Source: Tricholoma matsutake (lineage: Eukaryota; Basidiomycota; Agaricomycetes; Agaricales; Tricholomataceae). From it: a DNA stretch of 64,000 bases. Positions 22,001-33,545 of this stretch are shown piece by piece. Each line of letters begins with the position of its first letter. Positions within the stretch are counted from its first letter, which is position 1. The notes under the pieces are model-generated. The model was given only the letters and a program-made list of their open reading frames with translations, was not told where the DNA came from and did no database searches. Position numbers and translations under genes: made by a program. The DNA lies in contig AP026549.1 in assembly GCA_026075535.2 (NCBI GenBank), forward strand, positions 4,154,001-4,218,000, in the 5' to 3' direction.

Positions 22001-22949
22001 CTCTTTCTTTTGTTCACAAGGGGGTGACAGGCCGCAAATTTTAGACATCCACTCATAATTTTTTTTAAGCGGCCATCTGGGACCCCCCCCCTGTCCTTCT
22101 ATATATAGTAGTTTCCCATCATGTGTTGGCCTATTTTGGGTAACTCCCCGGATCAAAATCATCAACCAGCCTGTCACATGCATGTCAAACTCGAGTCAAT
22201 GAGTGGATGAGGTGTTTCACAACCTGTGTGATCAACTTCCTCAGTCATCATACCTCCTATACACCTTTAGTGTCTGCTACCTTGTGCACTGAAGGCTCTT
22301 CTGTAATTTTCCCATTCTTCCTCTCTTATGAGCCAGGTATTTACACTTGATTTACTAGTAGTACACCAGTGCACCTATTACTTACTTATTTGGTAATCTC
22401 GTGAAGGTGAGACAACCCCAATCAGATATTTTGTTTGGCCTTGGTGAGCTCGCGAGGCAAATGGATCATGTGCCAGACTACTGCAACTGCAAACCATAAT
22501 GAGAAACCTAAGAAAACTAAATGTAGAAAACAAATAACAGGGGGCAGCATCGCAACTTGCAAACCCAAATTCCAATAATTTAAATACTTTGAAAGAATTG
22601 ACAAGGTTTGGTGGTATTTCCAGTACAATAATGCCAATGCATTATTATAATATACTAAGGAGGGTCAGGAACAACACTGAGTGTGGGCTGGAGGCTGAAT
22701 CTGCTGCATTGGGTGGGGAAACCAAGAGAGAGAACATGTTTTGGAGCCAAATTTGCAGCTCTAGAGCACCCTAAACATGACCTGACTTTTCAAACTTCGA
22801 TGTCAAAATTTTTTTTAGCGGGTCCTCTGGACCCCCCCCCCACCTGATGTGCGGGATTCGGGTGCCATTAGCAACACCCCCCACTGCTGTGAGCACCTGC
22901 TTGCAGGGTGATGTAACTAGTTTCATTCAGTATATAATAAAATTTAATT
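22001..22949. other. Non-coding, repeat-derived stretch
   Basis: No gene seen. Two places share agcgg...ctgggaccccccc (about 22070 and 22815), and one more copy of the short gagca/ctgct motif lies at about 22888-22912. The rest is AT-rich without recognisable ORFs. Confidence 0.4.
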
Positions 22950-23145
22950 AGACTGTAAAAAAAAAAATAGTAAAACTGGTCAAAACTAGTCTTTTGGGGG
23001 CAACTGAACTGAATAGGACTGGTCCTATTTGGTTTGGTTGTGGTCCTTCGGGTGTGGGCAACAGTTTGGACCAGTTGTGGTCCATGGTTGCCCCCCTTGG
23101 GGGTCAAAAAACTGGACTGAACTGGATCTTAAAACACTATGCATA
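22950..23145. repeat. Small repeat related to 1-285
   Basis: Contains partly inverted blocks (gggggcaact ... ggttgcccccc) and ends cttaaaacactatgca, matching the right edge of 1-285. Non-coding. Confidence 0.35.
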
Positions 23146-23258
23146 ATGCTTTGTGAAATGCTGCTGGAATCAGGATGCATATTGTGGATCTGCAAACATG
23201 TCCATGGCAGTTGATGTGCTAGCTGGCAAGCATTCCTGAGGTGGTGGTGAAGGTAATG

Positions 23259-23744
23259 TCAGTGAATGTGTTGGGGCTGGGGGTGTCTTTTCATTCCCAT
23301 CTCCCAATGTTGCACTAGGCTTGGAGGTGGCACACTGGCACCATGGCCCTTTGCATGACATCCCATGGCCTCTATGCATTGCCAATGACACATCTGGCAC
23401 ATGCAATTAGAATGGAGTTGTGTTGATTTACAAGCTGTCTTTACACAGTGTGTGGGTTTTGCTACTGTTCTAGATGGTAGAGTGATAGTGAAAGGACAAG
23501 AGGGTGTTGGAGCTGGAAGGGTTGGGGATGGGGAAGTTGGGGAAACAGCTAGTTTGGGAGATGGTGCCAGAGAGGAAGAAAGGGATTGTGAGAGGGAGCC
23601 CTGGGCTCCATTGAGCCAATGATAGTAGGAGCATGAGGTTCTATTATTGTGTCTTTTATGGCAGGATACAAAGGCCTTGCCAAGGCATTTCCATTCTTGT
23701 TGCTTTTGCAGATTCTGACCTTGAGCAAGCAGTGACAACAGCAT
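23259..23744 (-). pseudogene. ORF fragment with a Cys-rich motif, probably transposon-derived
   Basis: 161 open codons: a Ser/Pro-rich stretch followed by SNCMCQMCHWQCIEAMGCHA and a trailing region. The C-x-C-x2-C-x3-C-x5-GC pattern resembles Cys clusters seen in Agaricomycete transposon-associated proteins, but I cannot assign the family. Its upstream part was cut by the insertion of the hAT-like element at 23748. Confidence 0.3.
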
Positions 23745-23747
23745 GAC

Positions 23748-24660
23748 TAGTTATGTGCACAGCTTGGCTCAAAGCCATAAGCTGGCCGAGGCTGAGCCCT
23801 AAAAAGCCGAGCCTGCATGGGCCATAGTGATGGCTTTGAGTCAAGAAAGCTGTATGCTGTGGCCTTAGCTGCAGCTTTTGGTAACATCAAACTTAACTCC
23901 TTCTCAAAACGGATTTCACCAACCATTGTATTTACTCTTGTTTGTAAATTTGTCCATGTCAACAACTTTATCATGTGATTGATGTGTTGACATGTCTCAT
24001 TTTCATGATCGAGATTTGAGAATGTATAGTTTAGGTAGGTCATATCTTCTGAACCTGTGTTAACTTCTACTACTGATGATATTGATGTTACTATAGCTTT
24101 AAAATTAAGATTATTACATTTTTACCTCAAACAGACATAATGGCATACCATGACATCTGCAACACAACCACAACCACAACCACCCACAACACCACCTCCC
24201 ATACTCGTACCTCTCATAAACGGTGCCCTACACCCATCTGATCCATCCAGCCCAACTGTGGAGTTCCAACAGCTGAAGCACACGGCTGTGAATGTTCATA
24301 CACAAAAATAGTTGTTTCTGAGCTGTTTATGTATTCCAAGTATGTTTCTTTTTGGATTTTGTTCATTTTTCCACTAATGATGCATTCCATGATTGACTTT
24401 TAGCCACACAATGATGATTACCAGCATAACGGCCACCACACATACATCAAAACTTGCCGTTGCACCTGTGTCCCCTGCTACAAACCCCCATGCCCACCAC
24501 CACCATCATGATGCCCTTGTGTACCCCAATGAGCTGTGGCTTGGGCCGAGGCCAACCTAAGCCATCTTCACGGCTCAGGCTTGGATTTTAGAAAGCCTGA
24601 GCCCCTCAAAGCTGAGCCTTAGCCATGGCTTTCAGGCCAAGCCGAGCCATCACAACACTA
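23748..24660. mobile_element. hAT-like non-autonomous element 'c' (913 bp)
   Basis: Flanked by an exact 8-bp target duplication AGCATGAC (23740-23747 and 24661-24668). Ends read TAGTTATGTGCACAGCTTGG and, inverted, TAGTGTTGTGATGGCTCGG, imperfect TIRs of the TAGTGTTG type. Both subterminal regions are rich in ggctc/gagcc repeats. The interior includes (cacaac)n at 24160 and a weak intron-like tatgtttctttttgg ... ttttag. No transposase. Confidence 0.88.
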
Positions 24661-24689
24661 AGCATGACATTACCAGTGGCTGACAGTGG

Positions 24690-25332
24690 AAAACACACCT
24701 CAGTAATTGATATAATGCATGGGATTGGCAGCTGGCTCTCAACTCAGTCATGAATGCCAAGGGTAACATAATTACAAGCACAAGAAGCACTAGCATAGCT
24801 TTCTTTGATGACTCAATTGCCACAATTAATGATTAGATTACCTCCACAAGACTGAGTATGATCTGATCCCACATCAATTTCTTCTCAAATTTTTGAAGCA
24901 GAAAAAGACTTTATGGACTTAGTTGAATAACTAGTGAAGCATAAGTGAATTATAGGACACCTACTTGAGGCCCTTGTTGACCCAATTGAAGAACATGAAG
25001 TTGGTGACTCACCATATAGATTTGAGGGAGGTGACACCAAAATTGTGGCTGAGGTCCAGCATGAGATGGCTGTCGCATGGGGTGAGATAATTGAGCTTGA
25101 TGATTTAGATGATGATGAAGACAACAACAAGAATGATTTTCTTCCTCATCGAGAAGTTATAGAACTGTGTACATTGCAGGAGAAAGCATGCATTAGGTAT
25201 GGGGACCTCAGCACTTCTCTAAGTTCTCTTGAACTACCTCGTCACTTGTGCAGGTACAGAGTGCAGGTACAGTGTGACCAGCATCTTAACTGTACTCAAT
25301 CATCATTAGATAGTTATTATACAGTAAACTAG
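24690..25332 (+). pseudogene. Degraded pogo-like DDE transposase, C-terminal end (tentative)
   Basis: Plus-strand frame with stops near 24928 and 24948, open from 25045: HEMAVAWGEIIELDDLDDDE and later SSLELPRHLCRYRVQVQ. An acidic linker followed by a helical region ending in LPRHLR-like text recalls the end of fungal Tigger/pogo-type transposases. No DNA-binding or catalytic region is present. Another TE origin is possible. Confidence 0.35.
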
Positions 25333-25607
25333 AGTAGTCGAGCCATTCTTTTCGACGGCTGTATGGCTGTATAGATGTCACACTTTGTAGTGGGGTCACA
25401 GATGTGGTGTGACATATTTTGGTGTTGTTTATGTTACCAACAGGTCAAGGCACAGTCAATTGGTCCGGAAGCGCCATTTTCATGACGAAGAAAAGCAGGG
25501 CCTAACAGGGCCTAACCCAGATTAACTCCTTTGAAGTGGTTGCGGAGGCAGATAAACTGAGTCCGTGTCCGCCCTGGGCCTAGAAATGATCCGATGTGAT
25601 AAGGCAC

Positions 25608-26094
25608 TTATGGGGGTAGAATGACGTAAACATAAGTAGTGCCAGCAGAGAGATCGTGGCCACCAATGGTCGGAATGTGCTGATGTCCATGATGCACCTG
25701 TACCATATGTACCGAGTCGGTGGTCGTCAGAGTTGAAGCTTGAAGGTGGAAACTGGATGGGGATGGGGCGGGCGTGACGCGTCTTTCGGACTCCGATTCA
25801 TGACTCTTATCTCCCAATTCGAGCTCTGACCACAATCATAATTTCCTGTAGATTTTCTGCAGCCATTCCACGTGGTTTCGTAGGCCGCAGCATATCTAGT
25901 CAAACGTTTCTAGACTGTACCTTGTATTGACTTACCCCAGGCCTTCGTGGGGCTTGAACGGAGCAGGATGTTAGTCGTAACCAAAAACCTCCTTGGGCCT
26001 GAGATAGCTCTTTCAAACGGGTGCTCTTAGCAACGAATCGCTGGACAGCTCGAAGCTCTTCGAGCACAATCAACACATCTAGCTTTGAATTCAA
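25608..26094 (-). CDS. Unidentified two-exon candidate gene (partial)
   Basis: Exon A (sense, from about 26094) encodes NSKLDVLIVLEELRAVQRFV and continues to PRRPG, followed by a gtaagtc donor near 25936. A second open block ends at 25608 with HDLSAGTTYVYVILPP and a TAA stop; a cag acceptor lies near 25820. CpG-rich like the hydrophobin region, unlike the transposons. No domain recognised. The upstream exon structure and start are not resolved, and it may not be a gene. Confidence 0.3.
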
Positions 26095-27058
26095 ATAATC
26101 AGGATCGATGAGAGCGAATCATAGTACCAACTATTTCATAATACCGCACGCACTTAACGCGACTTCGAAACGCGGAAACACATTTAAGGCGCACGACCGC
26201 CGCACCGATAACAAAGTAATTCCCTGTGCTGGGATCGTTTTGCCTGACAACCCGTTTGATAAGGCGGGTGACGAATCGATATCATAGTCATCTCAAAATG
26301 AACTGATTTGGGGCCCGAAGAAGGATCTCCGAGTTTGTTGAACATATCTATTACGTTCTGGACATACATCCAGCTGAGTTAGCTGATGCTTTTGTCGATG
26401 AGAGGACCTGGTCTATTTGCCAGCCATCTAATGCATTGACTACAGGGTCCCGACTCCCGAACGAGGGTTTCTACGGTGTCCACAAACGGCAAAGTTTCCA
26501 GCTGACCTGAGAGCTACTCTGAGCTTTTTTTGAGTGAGATATCGGTCGAACAAGGAGAACCTGAACAGTGAACAGGCACTTTCCTAATTCGCCAAGGGAC
26601 CCAGCAAATTGGGAAAGTGCCTTGACGTGGCAGATTGTTACGTAACACTTTTTGATGATGTCTGTCGTCTGTCGAAGAGCTCGTCATGTCTATGTTTCAC
26701 GAGTGTCCACCAGGAAATCTTCGAGTTATCTTCTTTCTAGGGCGAAGGAAATATCGCGAGGTCTGGTCTATCCCTCGAAGTGAAATTTGAACTCCAAATC
26801 GAATCCCGCACTCAACCCAAACCATCATGCCACATCGAAGGAGGCGCTCCGAACAAACGCCATGGATGTGATGGTAAGTGCGTAGTATTCGTGGTTAATC
26901 GACGCCACGCGTCAGGGGGGGATGCCGGACATGGCGGAGAGAAAAAAAAATACAGACAGTCGTGTATTTCAGGAATAGCCCCAGAGCATAAAAATGACAA
27001 GTCTCATTCGAGCTCGGAATCCTTTTCGGTTCCACTTTGTCTCGGCGCCTTACAGACC
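26095..27058 (+). promoter_or_regulatory. Intergenic region upstream of the hydrophobin
   Basis: No convincing gene. A possible TATA-like cataaaaatg lies at about 26988, some 70 bp before the ATG, and the leader is pyrimidine-rich. Short ORFs on both strands here lack family features. Confidence 0.4.
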
Positions 27059-27631
27059 ATGAGATTGTTCTCTATCTTCGCTGTCATCGCAGCTACCGTC
27101 GCCGTCGTTTGCGCGGCAAACATCGAACGTGACACTAATGCTGCCCGCTTTGCTCGCGGTCTTCCTCCTCTTCCCCCCCGTAACCTGTTCACACCCTCTG
27201 CAGGTTCGTCATCTGACACGTCCGTATAATATTCCCCATTGTTCCAACTATGTTCCTCAGCTGCTAAGCGAGGCAGTCCTTCTGGATACCCAGTTTGTTC
27301 CTCCGGTTATGCCTTATGCTGTGACACCGTCGTACTGGCAGGCGACCCCGTTGCATCACTTATCATAGGGCTTCTGGGCATCCACATCTCAGCCGATGTC
27401 ACCGTTGGTTTAACCTGCAGTCCTATTAGTAGTGGGACCTCTTGGTGAGCGCCAATACCAATGTTACTCATCCCTGTGTTTACTCTCTTCGTGCTCAGCT
27501 CGCGACACCCGGTCTGCTGTCAAAACAATAGTTACGGCGATGTTATCGCCCTCGTTTGTGTAGACCGTAAGTTGATCATCTACATCTGCACGTTATATGT
27601 TCAACTGTTTGCAGTCACTGTGGGCCTCTGA
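27059..27631 (+). CDS. Class I hydrophobin, 137 aa, four exons
   Basis: Hydrophobins are small secreted proteins that assemble amphipathic films on hyphae and spores. Exons 27059-27203, 27261-27444, 27499-27566, 27615-27631; introns of 57, 54 and 48 nt with GT/AG ends (gttcgt, gtgagc, gtaagt donors). The predicted protein starts MRLFSIFAVIAATVAVVCAA, a clear signal peptide. All eight Cys are present in the hydrophobin order C-x6-CC-x31-C-x8-C-x5-CC-x12-C, followed by VDLTVGL and TGA. The long C3-C4 loop and the spacing fit class I. The start is the only Met before the signal peptide in frame after a CpG-rich leader. No stop or missing Cys, so it looks functional. It is the only clearly intact host gene here. 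Confidence 0.93.
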
Positions 27632-28241
27632 TGCATGAACTTGCCCGTCGACTATTCACCTTTCGTTCAATGTGTTTACTTGTACTGTGGTTATTCGATG
27701 TGGACAATGAAGTGTTTGTAGGTCTTACAAAGACACAATAACACCGAACGTTTAAGTTTCTATCATGACACGCGAGGGTGTGCTCTTCGTCTCCATCCCA
27801 TTTTAACATTGTCAAGCTGGCTATTCTGTTGTCTCTGCAAACCATTCGACAGCGGGATTGTTTCCCGCTTCATGATATCGAGCCCCATATCCGAAGCTTT
27901 ACAGAACAGTTCATGAAATCTATCTTTCCACGTGGGTTATCTCTCAAATTAAATCATTTCCATGTTGCATTTTGTTCAATACGTGGGCGATTCAACTCGT
28001 CGCTGTTCATGGCACAAATCATGTAGTCCACCTATAACGCAGACGATTGGAACGCAGGTGTGATTTATTTTTTCCAAAACGACGTTCATAGATGAAAGCT
28101 TCTTCTGCTTGAACACAGGGAACGCGCAGCATCGAGAAAATATCTCCACAGGATTGTTACTGCTGCTTGTGCGTCATCGTACCTTTTAGGGTTCGAGACT
28201 GTCACTCGGCGTTACTTATGTTCGTGTGCCGTCTTATGTCC
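27632..28241. other. Intergenic, 3' side of the hydrophobin
   Basis: No supported gene; presumably the hydrophobin 3' UTR and spacer. Short ORFs lack recognisable features. Confidence 0.5.
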
Positions 28242-28360
28242 GATGCCTCCATGCGTCCGATACCTCCATGCATTCGATGCCTCCATGCGTTCGATACCTC
28301 CATGCGTTCAATGCCTCCATGCGTTCGATACCTCCATATGTCCGATGCCTCCATTTGTTT
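28242..28360. repeat. 17-bp minisatellite, seven units
   Basis: Units of the form GATRCCTCCATGCGTTC in a row, the fourth base alternating G/A in successive units, so the true period may be 34 bp. ORFs with repeated MPPCVRYLHAF-type text are by-products, since 17 is not a multiple of three. Confidence 0.95.
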
Positions 28361-29021
28361 TGTCTACCCCAGGCCAGTGCGCACCTCTATTTGGACCATT
28401 CATTCAGCCGCAGGGTCGCCCTCAGAAGGCGGCTTTCATGTGGCTGCCGAATGAAAAGTCATTTATTAACCTCGTTCTTATCAGTGGTTTCAGGAGAATC
28501 TAGCGTAATATGCAGCATGAGACTTGCTGTAGAGTCCATCCACTCAGGATTTTGTTCGACTTTATCCGTAGATGTATCCTTTCAGTACTTTTACGTTGAC
28601 ATCTACATCCCTGTCAAGTTATTTATGCGGTGCTGTACACTTATTCACCTTCGGTCATTTCACTATCTATTTTGCCTGTACCTGTTATCTAACCCAAGGG
28701 GGTGGCGGAATGGGGATTTTTCGTATGACGTCGGCAAGGGGGTTCCTGAAATAAAAAATACGACCTAGGGTCAAATTTTTTATTTTCATCTACTTAGGCT
28801 GGAGGCACATATCTTATAAGGAAATATGACATCATCGACGCTGGCGCTTCCCTCTCGCTTGCCCAGATGCCTCGCAAGCCGCACAAAGCCATTTCCGTGG
28901 TTTTATCTCCAGCTCAACACAACTGAGGTGATACTATATAATAAGGTGAGTGATATAAGCCACAAATATAACAAGAAAAAGGTCAATTACCCATTCAGTT
29001 TAACATCCTAGCTCCTTACAC
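28361..29021. other. Non-coding spacer
   Basis: No gene supported. A short repeat-like segment near 28740-28790 (gacctagggtcaaattttt) recalls low-complexity borders elsewhere (29600, 42700). Confidence 0.4.
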
Positions 29022-29410
29022 TTAATAATTGCATTTGACAGCAACTTCAAAGAATCGACCACCTCTCCACAGAGGCATCCGTTCAAGGTATTGAGTACGT
29101 GTTTTCTCGGGACCAGTTTTCGCTTGGATTGCCCGGTTTTGGTGCTTTGGTCCTTTAAAATAGTTGAACAGGTTTGCATTCTTCTTCCTCATATCCTTGT
29201 CACACTTTTCTCGAGCGTTTTTGCAGGCATCACTTGCCCGATGGCATTTTTCAAGATTGTTTAACCCTGCACTTCCACATTTCACTCGTGTTCCGCAATC
29301 TGGACAAACAGCGTAACCATCCACTTCGAGGACAGCAAGCTGCATCCAATGTTAATGCTAGTTCAAAGTAAAACCAGTATTGTGCTGCCTACCTTCTTTT
29401 CAGGCTCCAT
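29022..29410 (-). CDS. Small zinc-finger-like protein, two exons, possibly partial
   Basis: Minimal model: ATG at 29410-29408, exon 1 to 29393, intron 29392-29340 (53 nt, gtaggc...gcag), exon 2 to a stop at 29022; 111 aa. Exon 2 has VCPDCGTRVKCGSAGLNN followed by a conserved His and Cys, then a basic, Lys-rich NANLFNYFKGP segment. A CxxC...H...C arrangement of this kind resembles BED-like or C2H2-like fingers in Agaricomycete transposon-associated proteins. Open frame continues upstream of the ATG (DFHAILVEMEPEKK), so more exons may exist. Confidence 0.45.
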
Positions 29411-30468
29411 TTCAACAAGAATTGCATGGAAATCAGAATTGTCAAATTTTTACCACCTTGCAAATTGGTTGATCTGGCCCGATCACTATTGTATTTTAAT
29501 TAAATTAGGGGCTTTTTTACTGCTAAAGGACTTTGTTCATTTCCTATAGCTATGTACAACATCTGAGTAGTCATTATAGCCTTCGTATATGGAGAGGTCC
29601 AAAAAAAAAATTCGGGGCCTTCGCCCAGGATTAACTAACTGGGTACTAGTCTGGGATTCTGATTCCGAACCCCCTTGGACGTCAGTATTTTTTTTTCATG
29701 GCCCTTGAACCCCCCCTTCCTGCCATATATGGTATGTTTTTGTCAGGTGCACATGTTATTCTCCGAATTATTCATTAATAATATTACCTAATATATCTCT
29801 ACAAGCTCTGCTGGCGAGTCTCTTGTACGTTCTCTTCTGTAATTGATGTATCCTGCCCCCATCTCTTGAGGTGGATGTGAAGCTTTTTCCAGCAGTGATG
29901 CTTGTCCTGCTGTCCCTCGTGCATCATGATTGTGGGATACAGATGCAAACATCAATGAACCAGTTGATACTTATTACTCAGGGTTTCTCTCAACAACACC
30001 TCTTCCCTCTTCCCTCCTCCCTCTACCACCACTGGTCCCACAGCCATGGATCCCATGACTGACACCACACCAGCAAGCGATGAACATGGGCTGCTGGCAC
30101 ACAAAATGGTTGTTTGGGCCCCAGGTAAGCTTTTTTGTGTTCATCTCTTGTCTTTTTTGCTTTGACTAACTTATGTTTTCATTCTTCCACATTTTCACTT
30201 GTGATGATGACACAATGATCTAAAGTGATGGTCAACAGTGATGGGTACAATGATGAGGGAAAGGAAGAGGATGAGATGACACCACCAGGTGACCCACCTG
30301 GAAGGAAGTATATACTTCCGACACTCAAGATGAGACAAAGGTAAGATGAATGTGGTATGGATTCAAGGGTCGTTAGATAATACAACACAAGGCATAATAA
30401 TCAAGGATCTCCTATACATGATATACAGGTGACCATGATAGGTGTTGTGACCAGAGGAGAACATGGCT
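29411..30468 (+). repeat. Non-autonomous repeat with intron-like module
   Basis: Non-coding. Low-complexity poly-A/poly-C borders near 29600 and 29700. From about 29980 the layout follows the other repeats: cctcccctctaccaccactgg-like pyrimidine block, gtttgggccccag at 30112-30124, then gtaagc and a TTTGACTAAC branch-type site. The acceptor is not clear here. No TIRs found. Confidence 0.4.
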
Positions 30469-30490
30469 TGTAAGAGATGCATCTCTTACA
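30469..30490 (-). repeat. 22-bp perfect palindrome at a presumed LTR start
   Basis: Reads TGTAAGAGATG and its exact inverse. It lies right after the integrase of the fragment 30491-30872, where a 3' LTR starting with TG would be expected. Confidence 0.5.
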
Positions 30491-30872
30491 CTCCCTCAGT
30501 GATTAAAAAATTGTCAGGTTCCGTGGTGTGAAGCTTCCCATGATGCAAGAGCTTCAGTTTCCAATAGTTCTGAGCGAGGTAGCCAAATGTCAGATTCAGG
30601 TCTGTAACCAAGCCAATGTATTAGATACTGCCTGCCTCGCCCATGCAGCCTTTTGTCGAGAATGTGATCAATGAAATATTTGGTTGAACCTTCCTTGGTG
30701 ATGATTGGGCTGGGGCGCTTGAGTTCACAAGAAGGGAATAGTGTCACATCATTATTGTGATGGGGTTGGAGTTGAGAGACATGGAATGTGGGTAATTGTT
30801 TCGAAGATGAGGGGAGCAGAAGTTTGTAGGTCGATGATTCGGGATATGCTTCCAGGATTCTGTAAGGACCAT
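30491..30872 (-). pseudogene. Ty3/gypsy integrase C-terminus with chromodomain
   Basis: Sense: GPYRILEAYPESSTYKLLLP (GPY/F module), LPTFHVSQLQP, then a chromodomain YFIDHILDKRLHGRGRQYLI / HWLGYRPESDIWLPRSELL, stop at 30514. Such a chromodomain marks a chromovirus. It may be the 3' end of element E, whose RNase H stops at 35676; element F lies between the two. Confidence 0.85.
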
Positions 30873-32341
30873 TGATAGGTTGTCTCCTCGGCTCAAAGGC
30901 TGATTCACCATTACAACCACATTCTAATCACATCGGCTAACTCATACAATGTCCCAGAAGCAGTGTGACCACTCTTGACCAAGTCTATCGATCATGATAT
31001 CATATCGACTGCATCGAAACATCACCAGCAACATCAATCATACTTAAAAACTACATCGCACAACTCTAGGACTACCTCGAAATACCCTAAGCAAGAACCT
31101 TCTGAATGAACATTGAGTATTTCCGATCAACTTTGAACAACTGTGACCGTGATCAAACATCGTTGACCATCATTGACCATTGTCGAGCATTATCGATCAG
31201 CATCGAGAAACTATGAACAACATTGGGTGCCGCATTCATTATCTAAATGGTGGAAAACCATGTGGCAGGGAGTATTCTAACTCATGCTCAGACCTGCTGA
31301 TAGTAGGTCAGCCTCGTTCCAAGCCCCTATTGCATACAGAACCCGCTGGACAGATTATAGGGATCTGCACAGGTTTTGTGTACCCATACAGGTTACAGGT
31401 ACGGGTGCATGTGGGTATGGGTACAGGTCACAATAGTCCTACCCGTGAGCTACAAAACACACCAAAAATCAACCAAAACAGTCAAGAATTGACCATTTTG
31501 CTTGATTTTTGGTGCATTTTGTACCTAAGACCTGCAGGTTTATGGGTAAAACCTGTCACAGGTACAGGTACGGGTACAGCACAAAATACCAGGGGGTTAC
31601 CCGTGCAAATCCCTAACAGATTATTGCGACACTTAGTGCGGTTTATACACAAAGGAGTCAGGACAGTCTCCTTTTAGTTCTTTCCCATTATTGATCCTTT
31701 GTCATATGATATATCTCTTTCTTGTTCGAATTCCAGTCTCATTTTGGCCTTGTGTTTTAACTCATATCTTTTGCCTCATGTTCTTACACATGTTTCCTAT
31801 ACCATTTTAGCAAGTTTCTCTTAAAATATATAAAAGTCTGTAGTATCTACTTGGGAATACAAGAAATTGTCTTCACATATTGCCTCGTATGAGGTTCTAA
31901 GAATCCAATCTATCCTCTAAACTATCTAAAACTTCTACAAGTTTTCTTGATCAACAAGAAACCTCTACAACCATCATCGTCCTCGATCGACCTTTGATCA
32001 AATTATTGCTAGCACTAGTAACCACTCCGACACTTCATAGCCATCAGCTATAACCTTCGCATACTATCGATCTACCAAAAAACCCTTAGAATTCACACAT
32101 CGACCCTCAATGATTGACGTTGTTCGCTATCTTTCTCGTTGATCCTCATTGATATTGATTGATACTACATTGGACCACGCCAAACATCTTCCTCTCTCAT
32201 AGAACTACGTTTACGACTAGTATCAACTAGTTGTTTTCCCTTTGGTCAGACCACGAACATTCAGAATGCCTTGCACCCTTCCTCTGACTTGTGCAAATAT
32301 CATTGGCAGTTTTGGTGGTTTTCCTCGGTTGAGTATCATCA
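30873..32341 (+). repeat. 5' LTR of element F (family A subfamily 2)
   Basis: From TGATAGGTTGTC to GTTGAGTATCATCA; 1469 bp including a 258-bp hAT-like element. Gag of F follows in the same direction. 4 nt inside, TGGAGCCCACCACAAGG (32346-32362) is a plausible tRNA primer site. Same family as 16410-17581. Confidence 0.8.
31358..31615. mobile_element. hAT-like non-autonomous element 'd' (258 bp)
   Basis: TIRs TAGGGATCTGCAC and, inverted, TAGGGATTTGCAC; exact 8-bp target duplication ACAGATTA (31350-31357 and 31616-31623). Subterminal GGTACAGGTACGGGT repeats recall element a. The undisturbed LTR at 16860-16875 lacks it. Confidence 0.9.
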
Positions 32342-33545
32342 TTTCTGGAGCCCACCACAAGGGTTTCTGAATCATTTCGTTGTTGAACCAATCTCGACTT
32401 CCTTGGCTTAGGCCAACACAAGCTAGAAACCTTCATATTGATACTTGCCATGCCTTTGAATCTCTCAAACAATCAGGAGATATCCTAATTCCTGTTTCCA
32501 AAGCAGAATCTACTCATCATCAACTATTCCCTTCACCTATCTCATTGCCTTCAACATCATCCTCTACTTCTTCATCCTCATCATCTACCTCTTCATTCAT
32601 CCTTCCAACAACTTTGACACCTCTACCATCCTTCACCCAAGTTTTAACCCCTACCCCTAGAGTCATCACATTCATGACTACACAAGCCACTATGCCAGCT
32701 CGTGGTCATTTGACCGCTCCAAAATTCGACCCTAGTCAACCTCGAATTATTGTTCCCAACCTGTGGCATCACCGAATTCAACCTGATGAAGAAACATGCT
32801 TGTTGCTACCTCGACATCGACTCTTCAAACTCTGGGAATCACTTCCAGAATATCAGCCCAGCACTTCATTCAATGAGTTTCAAACGGCAGTACATAAACT
32901 CTATCCTGGCTTGGAAGACGAATGCAAGTGGAGCATATCAGACATGGTCACATGGACAAATTAGTGGGAGAACAGCTACATGTTGGGGTATTTGATGCAA
33001 ACAATCTAGAAATGTATTATTGGGTGTTCTACAACATGACTCACTTTTTACGAGCAAAGAATAGGATCTCAGAAGCCAAGCAAAGCAGAGCTTACATTTG
33101 AGGATTCCAACCTGGCTTATGGACTCGAATTGTGCAACGACTCAAACTCAAATTTCCTGATCATTATCCCGACGATCCATATCTGCTCAACAACATTCAC
33201 GACACAGCAAAGTTTGTACTAGCAGGCTCTAACACATCAAACTCAGTAATCCACCAATCAACTTCTTCATCGAACTTGACATTGAACATTGGAAATACAG
33301 TAACCTCATTGCCCGGAACTATTATGATCAAAGCTGAAGATCTAAATGCAATGTTCGAACAATTTGCTAGCACCATTGCTATGCACATCGCAGGTACTAA
33401 ATTGACTACAGATCCTCACGCTAATTCAGCAGACAGACAGGCACACATTGATGCACTTCTTTGCATATTTTGCAGTTTATCAGGGCAGTTTATCCCTGAT
33501 TGTTTGGTTTGTCAATCGTACTTGAATGAAGGGAAGTGTAAGTGA
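32342..33545 (+). pseudogene. Element F Gag
   Basis: LTAPKFDPSQPRIIVPNLWH, a Ser/Thr/Pro-rich N-terminus, then stops and shifts at 32964-33130, then RLKLKFPDHYPDDPYLLNNI and the zinc-knuckle region CIFCSLSGQFIPDC, where the ligand His is Gln. Followed out of frame by NVEGKIVLPNRQFTPRNIPG, a segment that normally directly follows the knuckle in this clade. Confidence 0.75.

Noticed and set aside
28226..28768. 180-aa ORF with repeated PPCVRYLHAF text
   Set aside because: Driven by the 17-bp minisatellite; no domain and no intron signals.
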